Below, piece after piece: positions 26,370 to 34,521 of a stretch of 64,000 nucleotides of DNA. The DNA is from Alterirhizorhabdus solaris. Its GTDB lineage: Bacteria; Pseudomonadota; Alphaproteobacteria; Sphingomonadales; Sphingomonadaceae. The position numbers were made by a program, and so were the translations under genes. Every line of letters begins with the position of its first letter. Position 1 is the first letter of the stretch. The notes beneath the pieces were generated by a model that was not told the DNA's origin, did not search any database, and saw only the letters and a program-made list of their open reading frames with translations. The stretch spans positions 1 through 64,000 of the forward strand of contig NZ_VNIM01000001.1 of NCBI RefSeq assembly GCF_007785815.1. The letters are read 5' to 3'.

Positions 26370-27124
26370 CGCTGTGCTCCTTCCAGGCGAGCCCGATAGA
26401 GGTTGGCGATCCCGGCCCCCGGTCCGGAGCCTTGCGCGAAGGTCTCGAGCGCGTGGCCAAGGCTGACATTGCCGGACATGCGGTCGTGCGGCGGCACCTG
26501 GGTGCGGCAGTCAAAACCGTCGCACAGGTCGAAGTCGGTCGAGGTGACGACATAGGTCGGCACCGTTGTGACCGCGAAGGCGCGGAACAGGCGCGGGTCG
26601 ATCCCGACGGCATTGCTGCCGCTCGCCGGTACGACCTTGGCCAGCGCGCCCGTGAACTGCTTGACCGAATTCCCCGGGAAGCCGCGGAAGACGACGACGC
26701 CCCCGGCGCGGCCGACCTCGTCGATCATCTGGCGCAGCGAGGCGGCAGGCATCGACAGACTGGCGAACGCAACCAGCCGCGGCCCGTCTTCACTTGTTGC
26801 GGCCTCGCGGCCTGCTGCCGCGAGCATCGCATCGAAGTCGAACGTGTCGGTCGGCCGTGCGCTGGCGACGGCGTTGCGCGCATGCCTGGCGGCGTTCGCC
26901 CGGGCGGCTTCTGCGCTTGCCGCGGCTTGCGCCTTCACGGCCTCGCCGCGACTCGCGATGACGCTGCCGAACGCTTCGGCATCTTCGGGCGAGAGCTTGG
27001 CGCGCTCGCGCACCTTGGCGAGATCGAGCCCGTCGACGGTCTGCGCGCCGCCGCCGCTGGCGAGGCCAAGGGTAAGACCGGTGGCGGCCATCGCGGCGCC
27101 GATCACAAGAGGAAGGCGGCGCAT
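26366..27124 (-). CDS. trbC: TrbC, F-type periplasmic pilus assembly protein
   Basis: 252 residues from the ATG at 27124, which shares one base with the traU stop (TGATG); a longer frame upstream only overlaps traU and was rejected. Signal peptide residues 1-27 (LVIGAAMAATGLTLGLASGGGA). The second half has the type-F TrbC core: LVAFASLSMPAASLRQMIDE, VVFRGFPGNSVKQF, then VTTVPTYVV, a thioredoxin-like fold lacking catalytic cysteines. TrbC works with TraW and TraU in pilus assembly. In many plasmids it is fused to TraW; here it is separate, as in F. Confidence 0.92.
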   Translation of the reverse strand: MRRLPLVIGAAMAATGLTLGLASGGGAQTVDGLDLAKVRERAKLSPEDAEAFGSVIASRGEAVKAQAAASAEAARANAARHARNAVASARPTDTFDFDAMLAAAGREAATSEDGPRLVAFASLSMPAASLRQMIDEVGRAGGVVVFRGFPGNSVKQFTGALAKVVPASGSNAVGIDPRLFRAFAVTTVPTYVVTSTDFDLCDGFDCRTQVPPHDRMSGNVSLGHALETFAQGSGPGAGIANLYRARLEGAQR

Positions 27125-28218
27125 CACAGCACGCAGCAATTGCGTTTGCGCCAGACGAGATAGCCCATATCTTCTCCGATCGCGGGATAGACCTGGCCGG
27201 CCGACATGAGGGTTGTGGACGCGCCGATCGGCGCGCAGGCGTAGCGCCCGCCAGTCTGTGGATTGGGATTGGTGGCCTGGAACCGGTATTGCTGCTTGCG
27301 CATCACCGGCATGAGATATTTGCCGCACAGGCCCTTGGAGCCCATCGTGCCCCAGGCGACGAGTTCGCGGTGGAGCTTGTACGCGAAGCGAGCGAGTGCG
27401 AGCCGCGACGCCTGCACATGGCCGATCGAGGCGCCGATATTGCCGTTCAGCGGGTACATCGTCCCCTGGCAACCGGCGCACCAGAACAGCGGATCGGTCG
27501 GCAGCTTGGCGGTCGCGGCGATGCAGTCGGCAGCACAGGCAGCGAGTGCGAGCGGGTTGGCGAACAGCACCGCCTCGGGGTTGATCAGGGCGGTGAGTTC
27601 GCTGTCCTGCCACAGCGGATCGATCTCGGTCAGGTACAGGATGTCGATCGAGCCGGTCTCAAGGCACAGGAATTCGGTGACGATCTCCATCCAGTAGATC
27701 AGCGGATAGGCGTACCAGTGGACATGCCAGCCGCTGGTGTTCTGTGCCTTGCCGCCGACCGCGCTCGGACCGGCGATCGTCTTGAAGCCGATGTCGAATC
27801 CCGGATCCAGCTTCAGCCCGCCGAGATTGACGAAGCACCAGGGCTTCATACTGACGTCGGCGAGCCGGACCGGCTCCCAGAAGCCCATCGCGATGCCGGG
27901 CCTGATCCCGCAATTGCAGACTGGCAGGTTCGGGTTGTCGGTGTCGGGTCGCCCCGCGATCGACGGCCAGATCTTGAGGCCGCCGACCGACATCGGAAAC
28001 AGGCAGCTCCAGCAGATGTCGGTGATCGGATTGACGAAGCGGCCGGTGCAGCGCCCGGGCGTACCGGCGGCACGCGCGGGCGACGCGAGCAGGAGCGCAG
28101 CCAGCGCGAGCACTGCGGCGAGCAGCAGGAGCGTCAGCCGGGTGCGGCGGATTCGCTGCCGGTGGCGCTGGCGCGCCGCCACGAGCCACGCTGGCGGATC
28201 TGGAGTATGTGCGGTCAC
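27124..28218 (-). CDS. traU: TraU, F-type DNA-transfer/pilus assembly protein
   Basis: 364 residues. A hydrophobic export segment lies near 26-48 (LTLLLLAAVLALAALLLASP). The mature protein begins with the TraU signature GRFVNPITDICWSCLFPMSV and continues with NLPVCNCGIRPGIAMGFWEP and KPWCFVNLGGLKLDPG, conserved cysteines that pair in the periplasm. Further motifs FLCLETGSIDILYLTEIDP and FWCAGCQGTMYPLNG are also typical. In F, TraU is needed mainly for DNA transfer rather than pilus synthesis. It overlaps traW by 4 bp upstream and trbC by 1 bp downstream. Confidence 0.95.
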   Translation of the reverse strand: MTAHTPDPPAWLVAARQRHRQRIRRTRLTLLLLAAVLALAALLLASPARAAGTPGRCTGRFVNPITDICWSCLFPMSVGGLKIWPSIAGRPDTDNPNLPVCNCGIRPGIAMGFWEPVRLADVSMKPWCFVNLGGLKLDPGFDIGFKTIAGPSAVGGKAQNTSGWHVHWYAYPLIYWMEIVTEFLCLETGSIDILYLTEIDPLWQDSELTALINPEAVLFANPLALAACAADCIAATAKLPTDPLFWCAGCQGTMYPLNGNIGASIGHVQASRLALARFAYKLHRELVAWGTMGSKGLCGKYLMPVMRKQQYRFQATNPNPQTGGRYACAPIGASTTLMSAGQVYPAIGEDMGYLVWRKRNCCVL

Positions 28219-28859
28219 TTGCCGCCCTCCTTTGCTTTGGGGATGGCGATCTCGCTGACCTTGAGCGCGCGCCCGGCCTGCTCGATCACCGCCGGCACGG
28301 CGCGCACGCCGAACTTGGTCGTGAGCGTTCCTGCCTGGTCGAAGTAGAAGCGGCGCTGCTCGGCCTTCATCAGTGCGAACGGCGAGCCGCGCACGAGAAT
28401 GAGCTTGGCGTTGAGCGCGGTTGTCCTGCCCATCGCCCAGGCGACCTGCGCGGGATCATCGCCATCAAGGAATACGAGCCGCTGGCGCAGTGGGACGGTA
28501 TCGAGAGGGTTCACGCGAGTTCCGCGCGCCACGACCACGCGGCCCTTTGCATCGCGAAGATCCTGCTCGACGGTGATGGTGGGGTCGTGGATCCAGCTTC
28601 TCGACTGGCTCGCGACGACGATCCCCTTGACCGGCGGGGGCCGCTTGACGCGCGCCTCGGTGCGAGCTGCCAGTTCCTTGTTCGCGCGATCGAGCGCGCC
28701 CGACGCCTGCATCGTGGCGAGCTTGTTCTGGATGACAGTCAGCAGATCGGTCTCGATCACCGGAAACACCGCGCCCTGCTGACCATAGTCGCGCGCCAAG
28801 GCGGCATGCGGCACCGCCGACAGGATCACCGCGCCCGAAAGGACAACGAGCCGCTTCAC
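28215..28859 (-). CDS. traW: TraW, F-type pilus assembly protein
   Basis: 214 residues with a signal peptide (LVVLSGAVILSAVPHAALA, cleavage near 22). The start of the mature part, DYGQQGAVFPVIETDLLTVI, and the core SRSWIHDPTITVEQDLRD ... GTRVNPLDTVPLRQRLVFLDGDD are the family hallmarks. TraW is periplasmic and acts with TrbC and TraU in pilus extension. Here it overlaps both neighbours by 4 bp, so it is translationally coupled within the operon. Confidence 0.94.
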   Translation of the reverse strand: MKRLVVLSGAVILSAVPHAALARDYGQQGAVFPVIETDLLTVIQNKLATMQASGALDRANKELAARTEARVKRPPPVKGIVVASQSRSWIHDPTITVEQDLRDAKGRVVVARGTRVNPLDTVPLRQRLVFLDGDDPAQVAWAMGRTTALNAKLILVRGSPFALMKAEQRRFYFDQAGTLTTKFGVRAVPAVIEQAGRALKVSEIAIPKAKEGGK

Positions 28860-29395
28860 AGGATCGCCCTCCCCACGCCGATGATGCGCGGACGGCAGAC
28901 CCAGCCGATCGCGGCGTAGCGGCTGTCGAAGCTGTCGCGGTGGGGCGTGCCGACGAAATAGCAGCCGCGTGGGATGATGCCGGTCGGACCCAGCGCGAGC
29001 GGCTCGCCGAACCGCGTCGCCGGCTTGGCCAGCGCCACCGGTCGAGAGTTGACCGAGAACAGCCGGCCATGCTGCTCGACCCGGTCGCCGGCGACGCCAT
29101 AGACGATCTTGCCGAACGGCTGCGGGCGAGCGCCGAAATGACGGGCGAGCAAGGGGCCAGGCGGCGGCTCGAAGAAAATGAAGTCGCCGCGGACCGGCAC
29201 CCGCTGCCGATCGATCATGAACGCCCAGTTCGGCAGGCTGGTCGTGGCATTGACCAGCAGCGCGTGGTCGTCGCTCCAGCGGGCAAGCTGACTCAAGCTC
29301 ACCAAGCCAATGCCAACGGCGGCATAGACCAGATAGCGCCTGCGCCGGGCCGGGCTCCAGAAGGCGGTCGGGGACTGCGTCTCAGCGAGGGTCAT
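28856..29395 (-). CDS. S26-family signal peptidase (TraF/TrhF type), pilin maturation candidate
   Basis: 179 residues from ATG 29395, which overlaps trbI by 14 bp; a longer frame reaching 29701 would cover trbI and was rejected. One N-terminal transmembrane segment (YLVYAAVGIGLVSLSQLA, about 20-38). The nucleophile region is NATTSLPNWAF with serine in the S-L-P context, and the lysine-side box is FGKIVYGVAGDRVEQHG, followed later by RGCYFVGTPHRDSFDSRY. These correspond to the S, K and GDS/RY boxes of S26 peptidases of the RP4 TraF/TrhF type. It probably cleaves or matures the TraA pilin in the inner membrane. F itself lacks this gene, but many F-like systems of alphaproteobacteria and IncH plasmids have it between trbI and traW. 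Confidence 0.88.
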   Translation of the reverse strand: MTLAETQSPTAFWSPARRRRYLVYAAVGIGLVSLSQLARWSDDHALLVNATTSLPNWAFMIDRQRVPVRGDFIFFEPPPGPLLARHFGARPQPFGKIVYGVAGDRVEQHGRLFSVNSRPVALAKPATRFGEPLALGPTGIIPRGCYFVGTPHRDSFDSRYAAIGWVCRPRIIGVGRAIL

Positions 29396-29786
29396 GACCG
29401 CCCTCCAGCGCGCGCTTGACCTCCGCACGGACTTGGCTTGTGCGATCGGGCACGCTCTTACCGAGTGTCGCCTCGGTGACGAGGACGGTGGTGCCGTCGG
29501 CACCCAGCGCACTGACCGACCGGTTGATGGCGGCGAGATAGGCAGCGGTGCGGCTCGCGGTCTGCTCGGGCGTGCCGCCGTTGCGGCTTTCGGCAGCGAC
29601 GAAGTCGCCGACCAGCGTCGACAGGCTGACCGAAACGATCTGCCGCTTCGAGATGTCGAGCAGCAGGCGCGTCGCCCAGGCCGCCCAGAGCAGGCCAGCA
29701 AGCAGGAGGATGGTCCCCAGCACGTGGGCCAGGGGCCAGCCGGCGATCGTGCGCCGCGCGGGTGCCGAGGTATTGGCGTGGCTCAT
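29382..29786 (-). CDS. trbI: TrbI (F-type), inner-membrane pilus-retraction protein
   Basis: 134 residues from ATG 29786, overlapping the upstream small membrane gene by 4 bp. Single transmembrane segment near 18-38 (AHVLGTILLLAGLLWAAWATRLL), then the family motif DISKRQIVSVSLSTLVGDFV and a periplasmic helical tail ending LVTEATLGKSVPDRTSQVR. F-type TrbI affects pilus retraction and length. The position right after traC and before the S26 peptidase and traW matches F-like operons. Confidence 0.9.
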   Translation of the reverse strand: MSHANTSAPARRTIAGWPLAHVLGTILLLAGLLWAAWATRLLLDISKRQIVSVSLSTLVGDFVAAESRNGGTPEQTASRTAAYLAAINRSVSALGADGTTVLVTEATLGKSVPDRTSQVRAEVKRALEGGHDPR

Positions 29787-30142
29787 TGCTCGTCCTTCCG
29801 GGAAAGCTCGCGCCGCATGCGGGCGGCAAAGGCAGGCAGCCGCGCGACGAGGAACAGCAGCGCTAGCGCGCCGGTCAGGCCGACAAGCTGGAGATCGAAC
29901 TCGGCGCGGCGTGCGGCGTCGGCGGCGAGATAGTGGGTCGCGAGATTGCCGAGGTGCGCGAACAGGATCGACAGCCGCGCGTCGGCAGCAAGGATCACCA
30001 CCGCCAGGATCGTGCCGAGCGTGACAAGCAGCGTCCCGCCGAGCCAGAGCGTGGTGCTCAGGACCAGGTGGCATGCATCGGCGAGGAACCGCCGCAGCCG
30101 CACCCTATGGCTACCCAGAGGCCGGGGATCAGGCGCGCGCAT
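29783..30142 (-). CDS. Small two-pass membrane protein in the transfer operon, unknown family
   Basis: 119 residues from ATG 30142, overlapping traC by 14 bp and trbI by 4 bp, so it is clearly part of the operon. Two hydrophobic segments are visible: CHLVLSTTLWLGGTLLVTLGTILAVVILA around 24-52 (cut here into TTLWLGGTLLVTLGTILAVV) and LVGLTGALALLFLVARL around 84-100. Between them is a polar alanine/arginine-rich loop. I do not recognise it as a named F-type Tra protein; it occupies the position where F has no gene between traC and trbI. Possible roles are an accessory to TraC docking or pilus dynamics, which is inference from place only. Confidence 0.75.
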   Translation of the reverse strand: MRAPDPRPLGSHRVRLRRFLADACHLVLSTTLWLGGTLLVTLGTILAVVILAADARLSILFAHLGNLATHYLAADAARRAEFDLQLVGLTGALALLFLVARLPAFAARMRRELSRKDEQ

Positions 30143-32714
30143 GCTGCGCCTCCTTCGTGTTCGGGGCCTGAGGTGCATCCGGGAACGCCACGGCATCGAG
30201 CGCCTGTTCGATCGTGTCGCCCGCCGCCATGCGGCGCTCGATGGCGGCATAGGTGTCTGGCGAGGACGAGAAGAGCGTCGCCGAATAAGGATCGAGCACC
30301 AGCCGGCCGAGCGCCTGGACCTCGGGGCCGCGGATAAAGACCTCCGAATATTCCGAGCCGCTGCGCTTCAGCGAGCGGATCAGGCTTTCGGTGCGGTCAT
30401 CCATGTCGAGCCGCTCGGACTTGCGGAAGTCGGCGATGGTCTCGGGCTTCTGCTGGAGGACCAGCATCCAGTCGCTGTTCTCGAGTGCGGCGGTCGCGCC
30501 GCCCGATTTGTAGAAGTCGTTGAGCGACTGCGTCGCGGTCGCCAGCGCGCCGCCATATTTTCGCGCGGTGCGGGCATAGGTCTCGACGAACTCGGACATC
30601 GAGCCGCCCTTGAGCATGCTCCACGCCTCATCGATCAGGAGCAGCTTCTTCACCGAGCGGGGACTGCGGGTCATCGCCTGGCTGGTCATGAACATGATCG
30701 CGGTCAGCACGACCGAGCGCAGCTCTTCTCGCGTCGCGAGGTCCGACATCTCGAACACGGTAAAGTCCGCTTCGAGCTTGAGCGTCGCCTGCCCATTGAA
30801 GAACCCGCCATAGGTGCCGCCCGAGAGGAACGGTCCCATCGCGATCGCCAGGTTGGCGGCGTCCGGGTTGCCGGTGTCGGTGAGCGCTCGCGCGACGCCG
30901 TCTATCGAGCCTGCGTGTCCGGCCGCTTCCCACACATGGTTCACCGCCTGGTCGATCAGGCCGCGCTCGGTGTCGGTCAGCCGGTCGATGAACCGTGCCA
31001 TCTGCCCGACGATGCTTTTCAGCATCGCCATGCAGTCGAGGCGGTAGTCCTCGTCCTCGGCGACCCTGTCGGCATCGATCATCGAGAAGGGGTTGAGGCA
31101 GAAGCCCGAGGCCAGCGTGAACTCGATGAACGCGCCGCCCTGGAGCCGGCACGAGTTCATGAAGCTGCGGCCGTCGTCGATCACGACGACCTTGGCACCG
31201 GCCCCGCACAGGGCCGCGCACATCTCCTGCAGCAGCACCGACTTGCCCGATCCAGACTTGCCGAGGATCGCGACATTGTGGTTGCCAGCACCGTTCTCGA
31301 ACGGCGACCAGAAGAAGGGCTGACCCCGCCGTCCGACAAAAAGGAGATGCGGGACGTTGCCCCCGAGATACTCGCCTTGGACCGGCGCGATGTTGGCCGC
31401 TGTCGTCGAGAGCATGGTGCGCATGCGCTTGCACCGCTCCATGTCGGTGCCGAGCCCGTCACCCAGGGTCATCGGCATGGCCGCGAGCAGCCCCTGGATC
31501 TGCAGGTAGCGCTCGTCGGCAAGGTCCCACCCGGCTGCCTTGTAGAGCGACTTGATCGTGCGCTCATTGCGGTCGCCCTGCCCTTCGGGCGAGAAGGCGG
31601 TGACCCCGTAGAAGGCGCGCACCAGCCGGCGGCCTTCCTGCATCTGCGCCTGAACCTCGCGCCACTCGGCCGCCTGCTCGCGCAGCTTCGGTAGATAGCG
31701 TGCGGAGCGGCCCTCGCTAAGCGAGGTCGTCCGGAGGAACTTCATGCCGGCGCGCGCCGAGGCGGCTTCCTGGTCGGGATAGACGAGGCAGAGCATCGTC
31801 GCTGCCGGACAGGGCATGCGCAGCTTGTCGGTGAAAAGATCGCCGATCAGGCGAGCGCATTCCCACGGCGCCCAGCGCGTCGGCATGTTGCGCACGCCGA
31901 AATGCCGGACGTCGAAACGGTCGAGATAGATCTCCCCGATCTCGGGCGCGCCTTCATCCGTGGCACCCGTCGGCCGAAAACGCTCGGTGCGCAGGCACAG
32001 CCGGCTCTCCTCGACGACCAGCTCGATGTCGCGACGGATGGCCTGATCGGCGATCGGGTCGAGCGGGTTGTAGTCGATGGCATCGTCCTGGGGAGCGGTC
32101 GTCGGCGAGGTCAGGTCGTCGAGAAACGCGATCAGCTGGACAGGATCGACATTGGCTACCGGCACATCGAGCGAGCGCAGCACGCCCGTCAGGCTTTCGC
32201 GGACAGCGACCAGATCTTCCTTGGTGGTGGCGCTTCCCGCCGGAACACCGACGGAGATCAGGACCTGATGGTGGCGTGCATGGAAAGGAGCGCTTGCCGA
32301 GCCGCTGGTCCAGACGAGGTCGTAGAGGCACGCCGCGCGACGCCGCGCGATCGCTTCATAGACCCCGCCCCGCGCATAGCGCGGCAGGAACCATGGCGCG
32401 ATGTTGCGGCCGATACGTGGGGAAGCCCAGTGGACGATCTGGACGCAGGCACCCGCCGGCAGGCCCTCAGAGAAGAACTGGCCGAGCAGGTCGCCGGTCC
32501 GCTCGTCCGCGCCGACCAGTGGTGCCACGTTGAGCACGAAGCCCATCGATCGCGCGTTGAGGTACAGCCGGGTGGCGGGCTCGTAGACGCGGTACGGCAG
32601 GAAACTCGACAGCATGTCGAGACCGATCACCGGACGCGCCGCTTCCTGCGCATCGGCGTCTCCGAACAGCCCGCGCGACAGCGTGTCATAGAGGGTGCGA
32701 AAGGACAGGTTCAT
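30129..32714 (-). CDS. traC: TraC, F-type T4SS assembly ATPase (VirB4 family)
   Basis: 861 residues. The N-terminal half carries the TraC/VirB4 domain (MLSSFLPYRVYEPATRLYLN near 34-53). The C-terminal half is a RecA-like ATPase with Walker A AILGKSGSGKSVLLQEM near 480-495 and Walker B KKLLLIDEAWSML near 690, then a WATATQS-like block (GGALATATQSLNDFYKSG). It is cytoplasmic and associates with the inner-membrane complex to power pilus assembly. The start ATG at 32714 overlaps traV by 4 bp. All catalytic motifs look intact, so the apparatus should be functional as far as this subunit goes. Confidence 0.96.
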   Translation of the reverse strand: MNLSFRTLYDTLSRGLFGDADAQEAARPVIGLDMLSSFLPYRVYEPATRLYLNARSMGFVLNVAPLVGADERTGDLLGQFFSEGLPAGACVQIVHWASPRIGRNIAPWFLPRYARGGVYEAIARRRAACLYDLVWTSGSASAPFHARHHQVLISVGVPAGSATTKEDLVAVRESLTGVLRSLDVPVANVDPVQLIAFLDDLTSPTTAPQDDAIDYNPLDPIADQAIRRDIELVVEESRLCLRTERFRPTGATDEGAPEIGEIYLDRFDVRHFGVRNMPTRWAPWECARLIGDLFTDKLRMPCPAATMLCLVYPDQEAASARAGMKFLRTTSLSEGRSARYLPKLREQAAEWREVQAQMQEGRRLVRAFYGVTAFSPEGQGDRNERTIKSLYKAAGWDLADERYLQIQGLLAAMPMTLGDGLGTDMERCKRMRTMLSTTAANIAPVQGEYLGGNVPHLLFVGRRGQPFFWSPFENGAGNHNVAILGKSGSGKSVLLQEMCAALCGAGAKVVVIDDGRSFMNSCRLQGGAFIEFTLASGFCLNPFSMIDADRVAEDEDYRLDCMAMLKSIVGQMARFIDRLTDTERGLIDQAVNHVWEAAGHAGSIDGVARALTDTGNPDAANLAIAMGPFLSGGTYGGFFNGQATLKLEADFTVFEMSDLATREELRSVVLTAIMFMTSQAMTRSPRSVKKLLLIDEAWSMLKGGSMSEFVETYARTARKYGGALATATQSLNDFYKSGGATAALENSDWMLVLQQKPETIADFRKSERLDMDDRTESLIRSLKRSGSEYSEVFIRGPEVQALGRLVLDPYSATLFSSSPDTYAAIERRMAAGDTIEQALDAVAFPDAPQAPNTKEAQHARA

Positions 32715-33628
32715 TTCGGCGCGTCCTTTGGACTGGTCGCGGGCGTGAACACCCCATCGAGGTCCGGCTCGGCCTGTGGTCGGCCCAACTGCTCCATCGC
32801 GGGCTTGGCGAGGGCGCGGACGCGCCCCGCCGCGATGGCTCCGGCAATGCCAGCCGATGGCTTCGACTTGGTCGAAGTTGCTCCCGGACCCATGCTCTCG
32901 CTCACCGGCAGGGTCTGCGAACGCTCGAGGGGCACCTTGCTCAGATCGATCGTCGCGGGCCGGGCGATGCGGCGCCCGGCCTTAGCCGCAGCAAGTGCCT
33001 CCGACGTCGGTCCTGCAATGATGCCGGTCTGGGGGAGCGCATCGACCGCAGTGATAGGGTGAGGGGCTTGAGCGGGGAGTGACTCAAGCCCCTCGATTGC
33101 CGGAGCGGATGCTCCAGCAATCACCTCGCGCAGGGAGGAAGGGGCGGAACTGCGCGAGATCTCGAAACTGGGGGTGGCGGTGGTGCCGTCGGACGCTGCC
33201 TCGCTTGAGGGGCCGACCGGCTTCATGGTCCAGGCGGCATCCTCGACGACGACATGCGCGGTGGCTTCGTCGTGGAGCACGCCGGCGCGATCGACATGCG
33301 CCGGGAACACGACCCGAAGCGTCCGCTCGCCGGTGCGACCGATGGGTCCCGAACCTTGCGGTGACCGGAAGGGCTGCTGTCGGGCGCGGGGCTCGCGATC
33401 GGCCTCGGCGTCTCCTGAGCCGACCATCGTCTGGACGGCGCGGGCATCGATCGCCGACATCGGCGAACATGTGCCGTCGGGTGCCCGGCAAGCAAAATCA
33501 CCGCTGACATTCCCGCCCAGCGTGGCGCAGCCGGTGCTCGCCAGAAGCGCTGCGAGCGTCGTGCCGCACAGCCCTGCTCGAGCAACGAGGCGGACGTGGC
33601 GATCGCGACGGAGTGCGGTGCGGATCAT
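32711..33628 (-). CDS. traV: TraV, outer-membrane core lipoprotein
   Basis: 305 residues with a lipoprotein signal: LAALLASTGC places the lipidated cysteine at about residue 34. The mature start (ATLGGNVSGDFACRAPDGTCSPM) has the paired cysteines typical of TraV. TraV is the VirB7-like subunit that, with TraK (VirB9-like) and TraB (VirB10-like), builds the outer-membrane core complex of the secretion channel. The C-terminal 150 residues are Pro/Ala/Ser-rich and variable. Overlaps of 4 bp with traC and the DsbC-like gene. Confidence 0.87.
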   Translation of the reverse strand: MIRTALRRDRHVRLVARAGLCGTTLAALLASTGCATLGGNVSGDFACRAPDGTCSPMSAIDARAVQTMVGSGDAEADREPRARQQPFRSPQGSGPIGRTGERTLRVVFPAHVDRAGVLHDEATAHVVVEDAAWTMKPVGPSSEAASDGTTATPSFEISRSSAPSSLREVIAGASAPAIEGLESLPAQAPHPITAVDALPQTGIIAGPTSEALAAAKAGRRIARPATIDLSKVPLERSQTLPVSESMGPGATSTKSKPSAGIAGAIAAGRVRALAKPAMEQLGRPQAEPDLDGVFTPATSPKDAPK

Positions 33629-34521
33629 GCCGCACCCCCGGCGACGAACGCCTTGAGCTGTGCCGCCGGGCGGAAGCCTTCGAGTACCGCGCCATCGGCG
33701 CGAATGATGACGGGAGTGCCGCCGAAACCGTGCCGTTTGGCGAACGCCTCATTGGCGTCGAGGCCGCTGGTGTCGCACTTCTCGGCAGCGGGCAGCGCCT
33801 TCTGCTCATAGGCGGCGTGCAGGGCACGCGCCGGATCCTTCGAACAGAGCACACGCTCGGCCGCTTCCCGGCTGGCGGCGCCGAAGATCGAGATCGGCCG
33901 CTCCTCGACCCGCGCACCGACCGCGCGCAGCTCGTCGGTCAGCCGGCGACAATAGCTGCAGGCGAAGTCGCTGAGCACGACGATCTTGGGTCCGTTTGCG
34001 GGTCCCCAGTGGATCGCGCCGGCGGCGGGCAGCTCACCGAGGTTCACCTTGGCTGGCGTCGCGGGTGCCTGAGGCGGCGCGGTCTCGTCGGCTTCTGCCT
34101 TCTGGCGCGCCGCGCCGGCGACGAGCAGGTCGGGATTGAGCGCGAGCAGCCGGGTGGCGGTCAGGTCCGCCCGGGTCTCCATGTCGTAGACTCGGCCGAT
34201 CATCAGATAGCGCGCGCCGCGATCGACGTAGAACAGCGTGGTGCCCGCGACGACCTCGCAGATCCCGCCGAGCCCACCGCAGTTGACCGCATTGATCACG
34301 GTCTTCGGCAGGCGCTTGGCAAGCGCGGCGAGCACCGCCTTTGCTTCTTTGCCGGCGTCGATGCTGGGCACCGTTGCCTGCGCGGAGACCGCGTTGACCA
34401 GCATGCCGGTGCTAGCGCCGACGCCGAGCGACGCGAGCGACAACATGGCCCAGAAGCCGCGACCTTCGCGCCGGTGCCAGCGATCGAGCTGCAGTGCTCG
34501 ATAAAAGACAGAAGAAGTCAT
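33625..34521 (-). CDS. dsbC: DsbC-like periplasmic disulphide isomerase
   Basis: 298 residues: an N-terminal membrane/signal segment (FWAMLSLASLGVGASTGMLVNAVSA, about 23-47), then a dimerisation-type domain (NAVNCGGLGGICEVVAGTTLFYVDRGARYLMIG), then a thioredoxin domain with active site FACSYCRRL and the cis-proline loop GGTPVIIRADG. The CxYC site and layout match the DsbC/TrbB proteins found in F-like operons. It should shuffle disulphides in TraN, TraU, TraH and TraV. It overlaps traB and traV by 4 bp each. Confidence 0.9.
   Translation of the reverse strand: MTSSVFYRALQLDRWHRREGRGFWAMLSLASLGVGASTGMLVNAVSAQATVPSIDAGKEAKAVLAALAKRLPKTVINAVNCGGLGGICEVVAGTTLFYVDRGARYLMIGRVYDMETRADLTATRLLALNPDLLVAGAARQKAEADETAPPQAPATPAKVNLGELPAAGAIHWGPANGPKIVVLSDFACSYCRRLTDELRAVGARVEERPISIFGAASREAAERVLCSKDPARALHAAYEQKALPAAEKCDTSGLDANEAFAKRHGFGGTPVIIRADGAVLEGFRPAAQLKAFVAGGAA

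Noticed and set aside
30129-30250. Upstream extension of the small membrane gene into traC
   Set aside because: The extra residues are arginine/serine-rich and lie inside the traC reading frame; ATG 30142 fits the overlap pattern of the operon.
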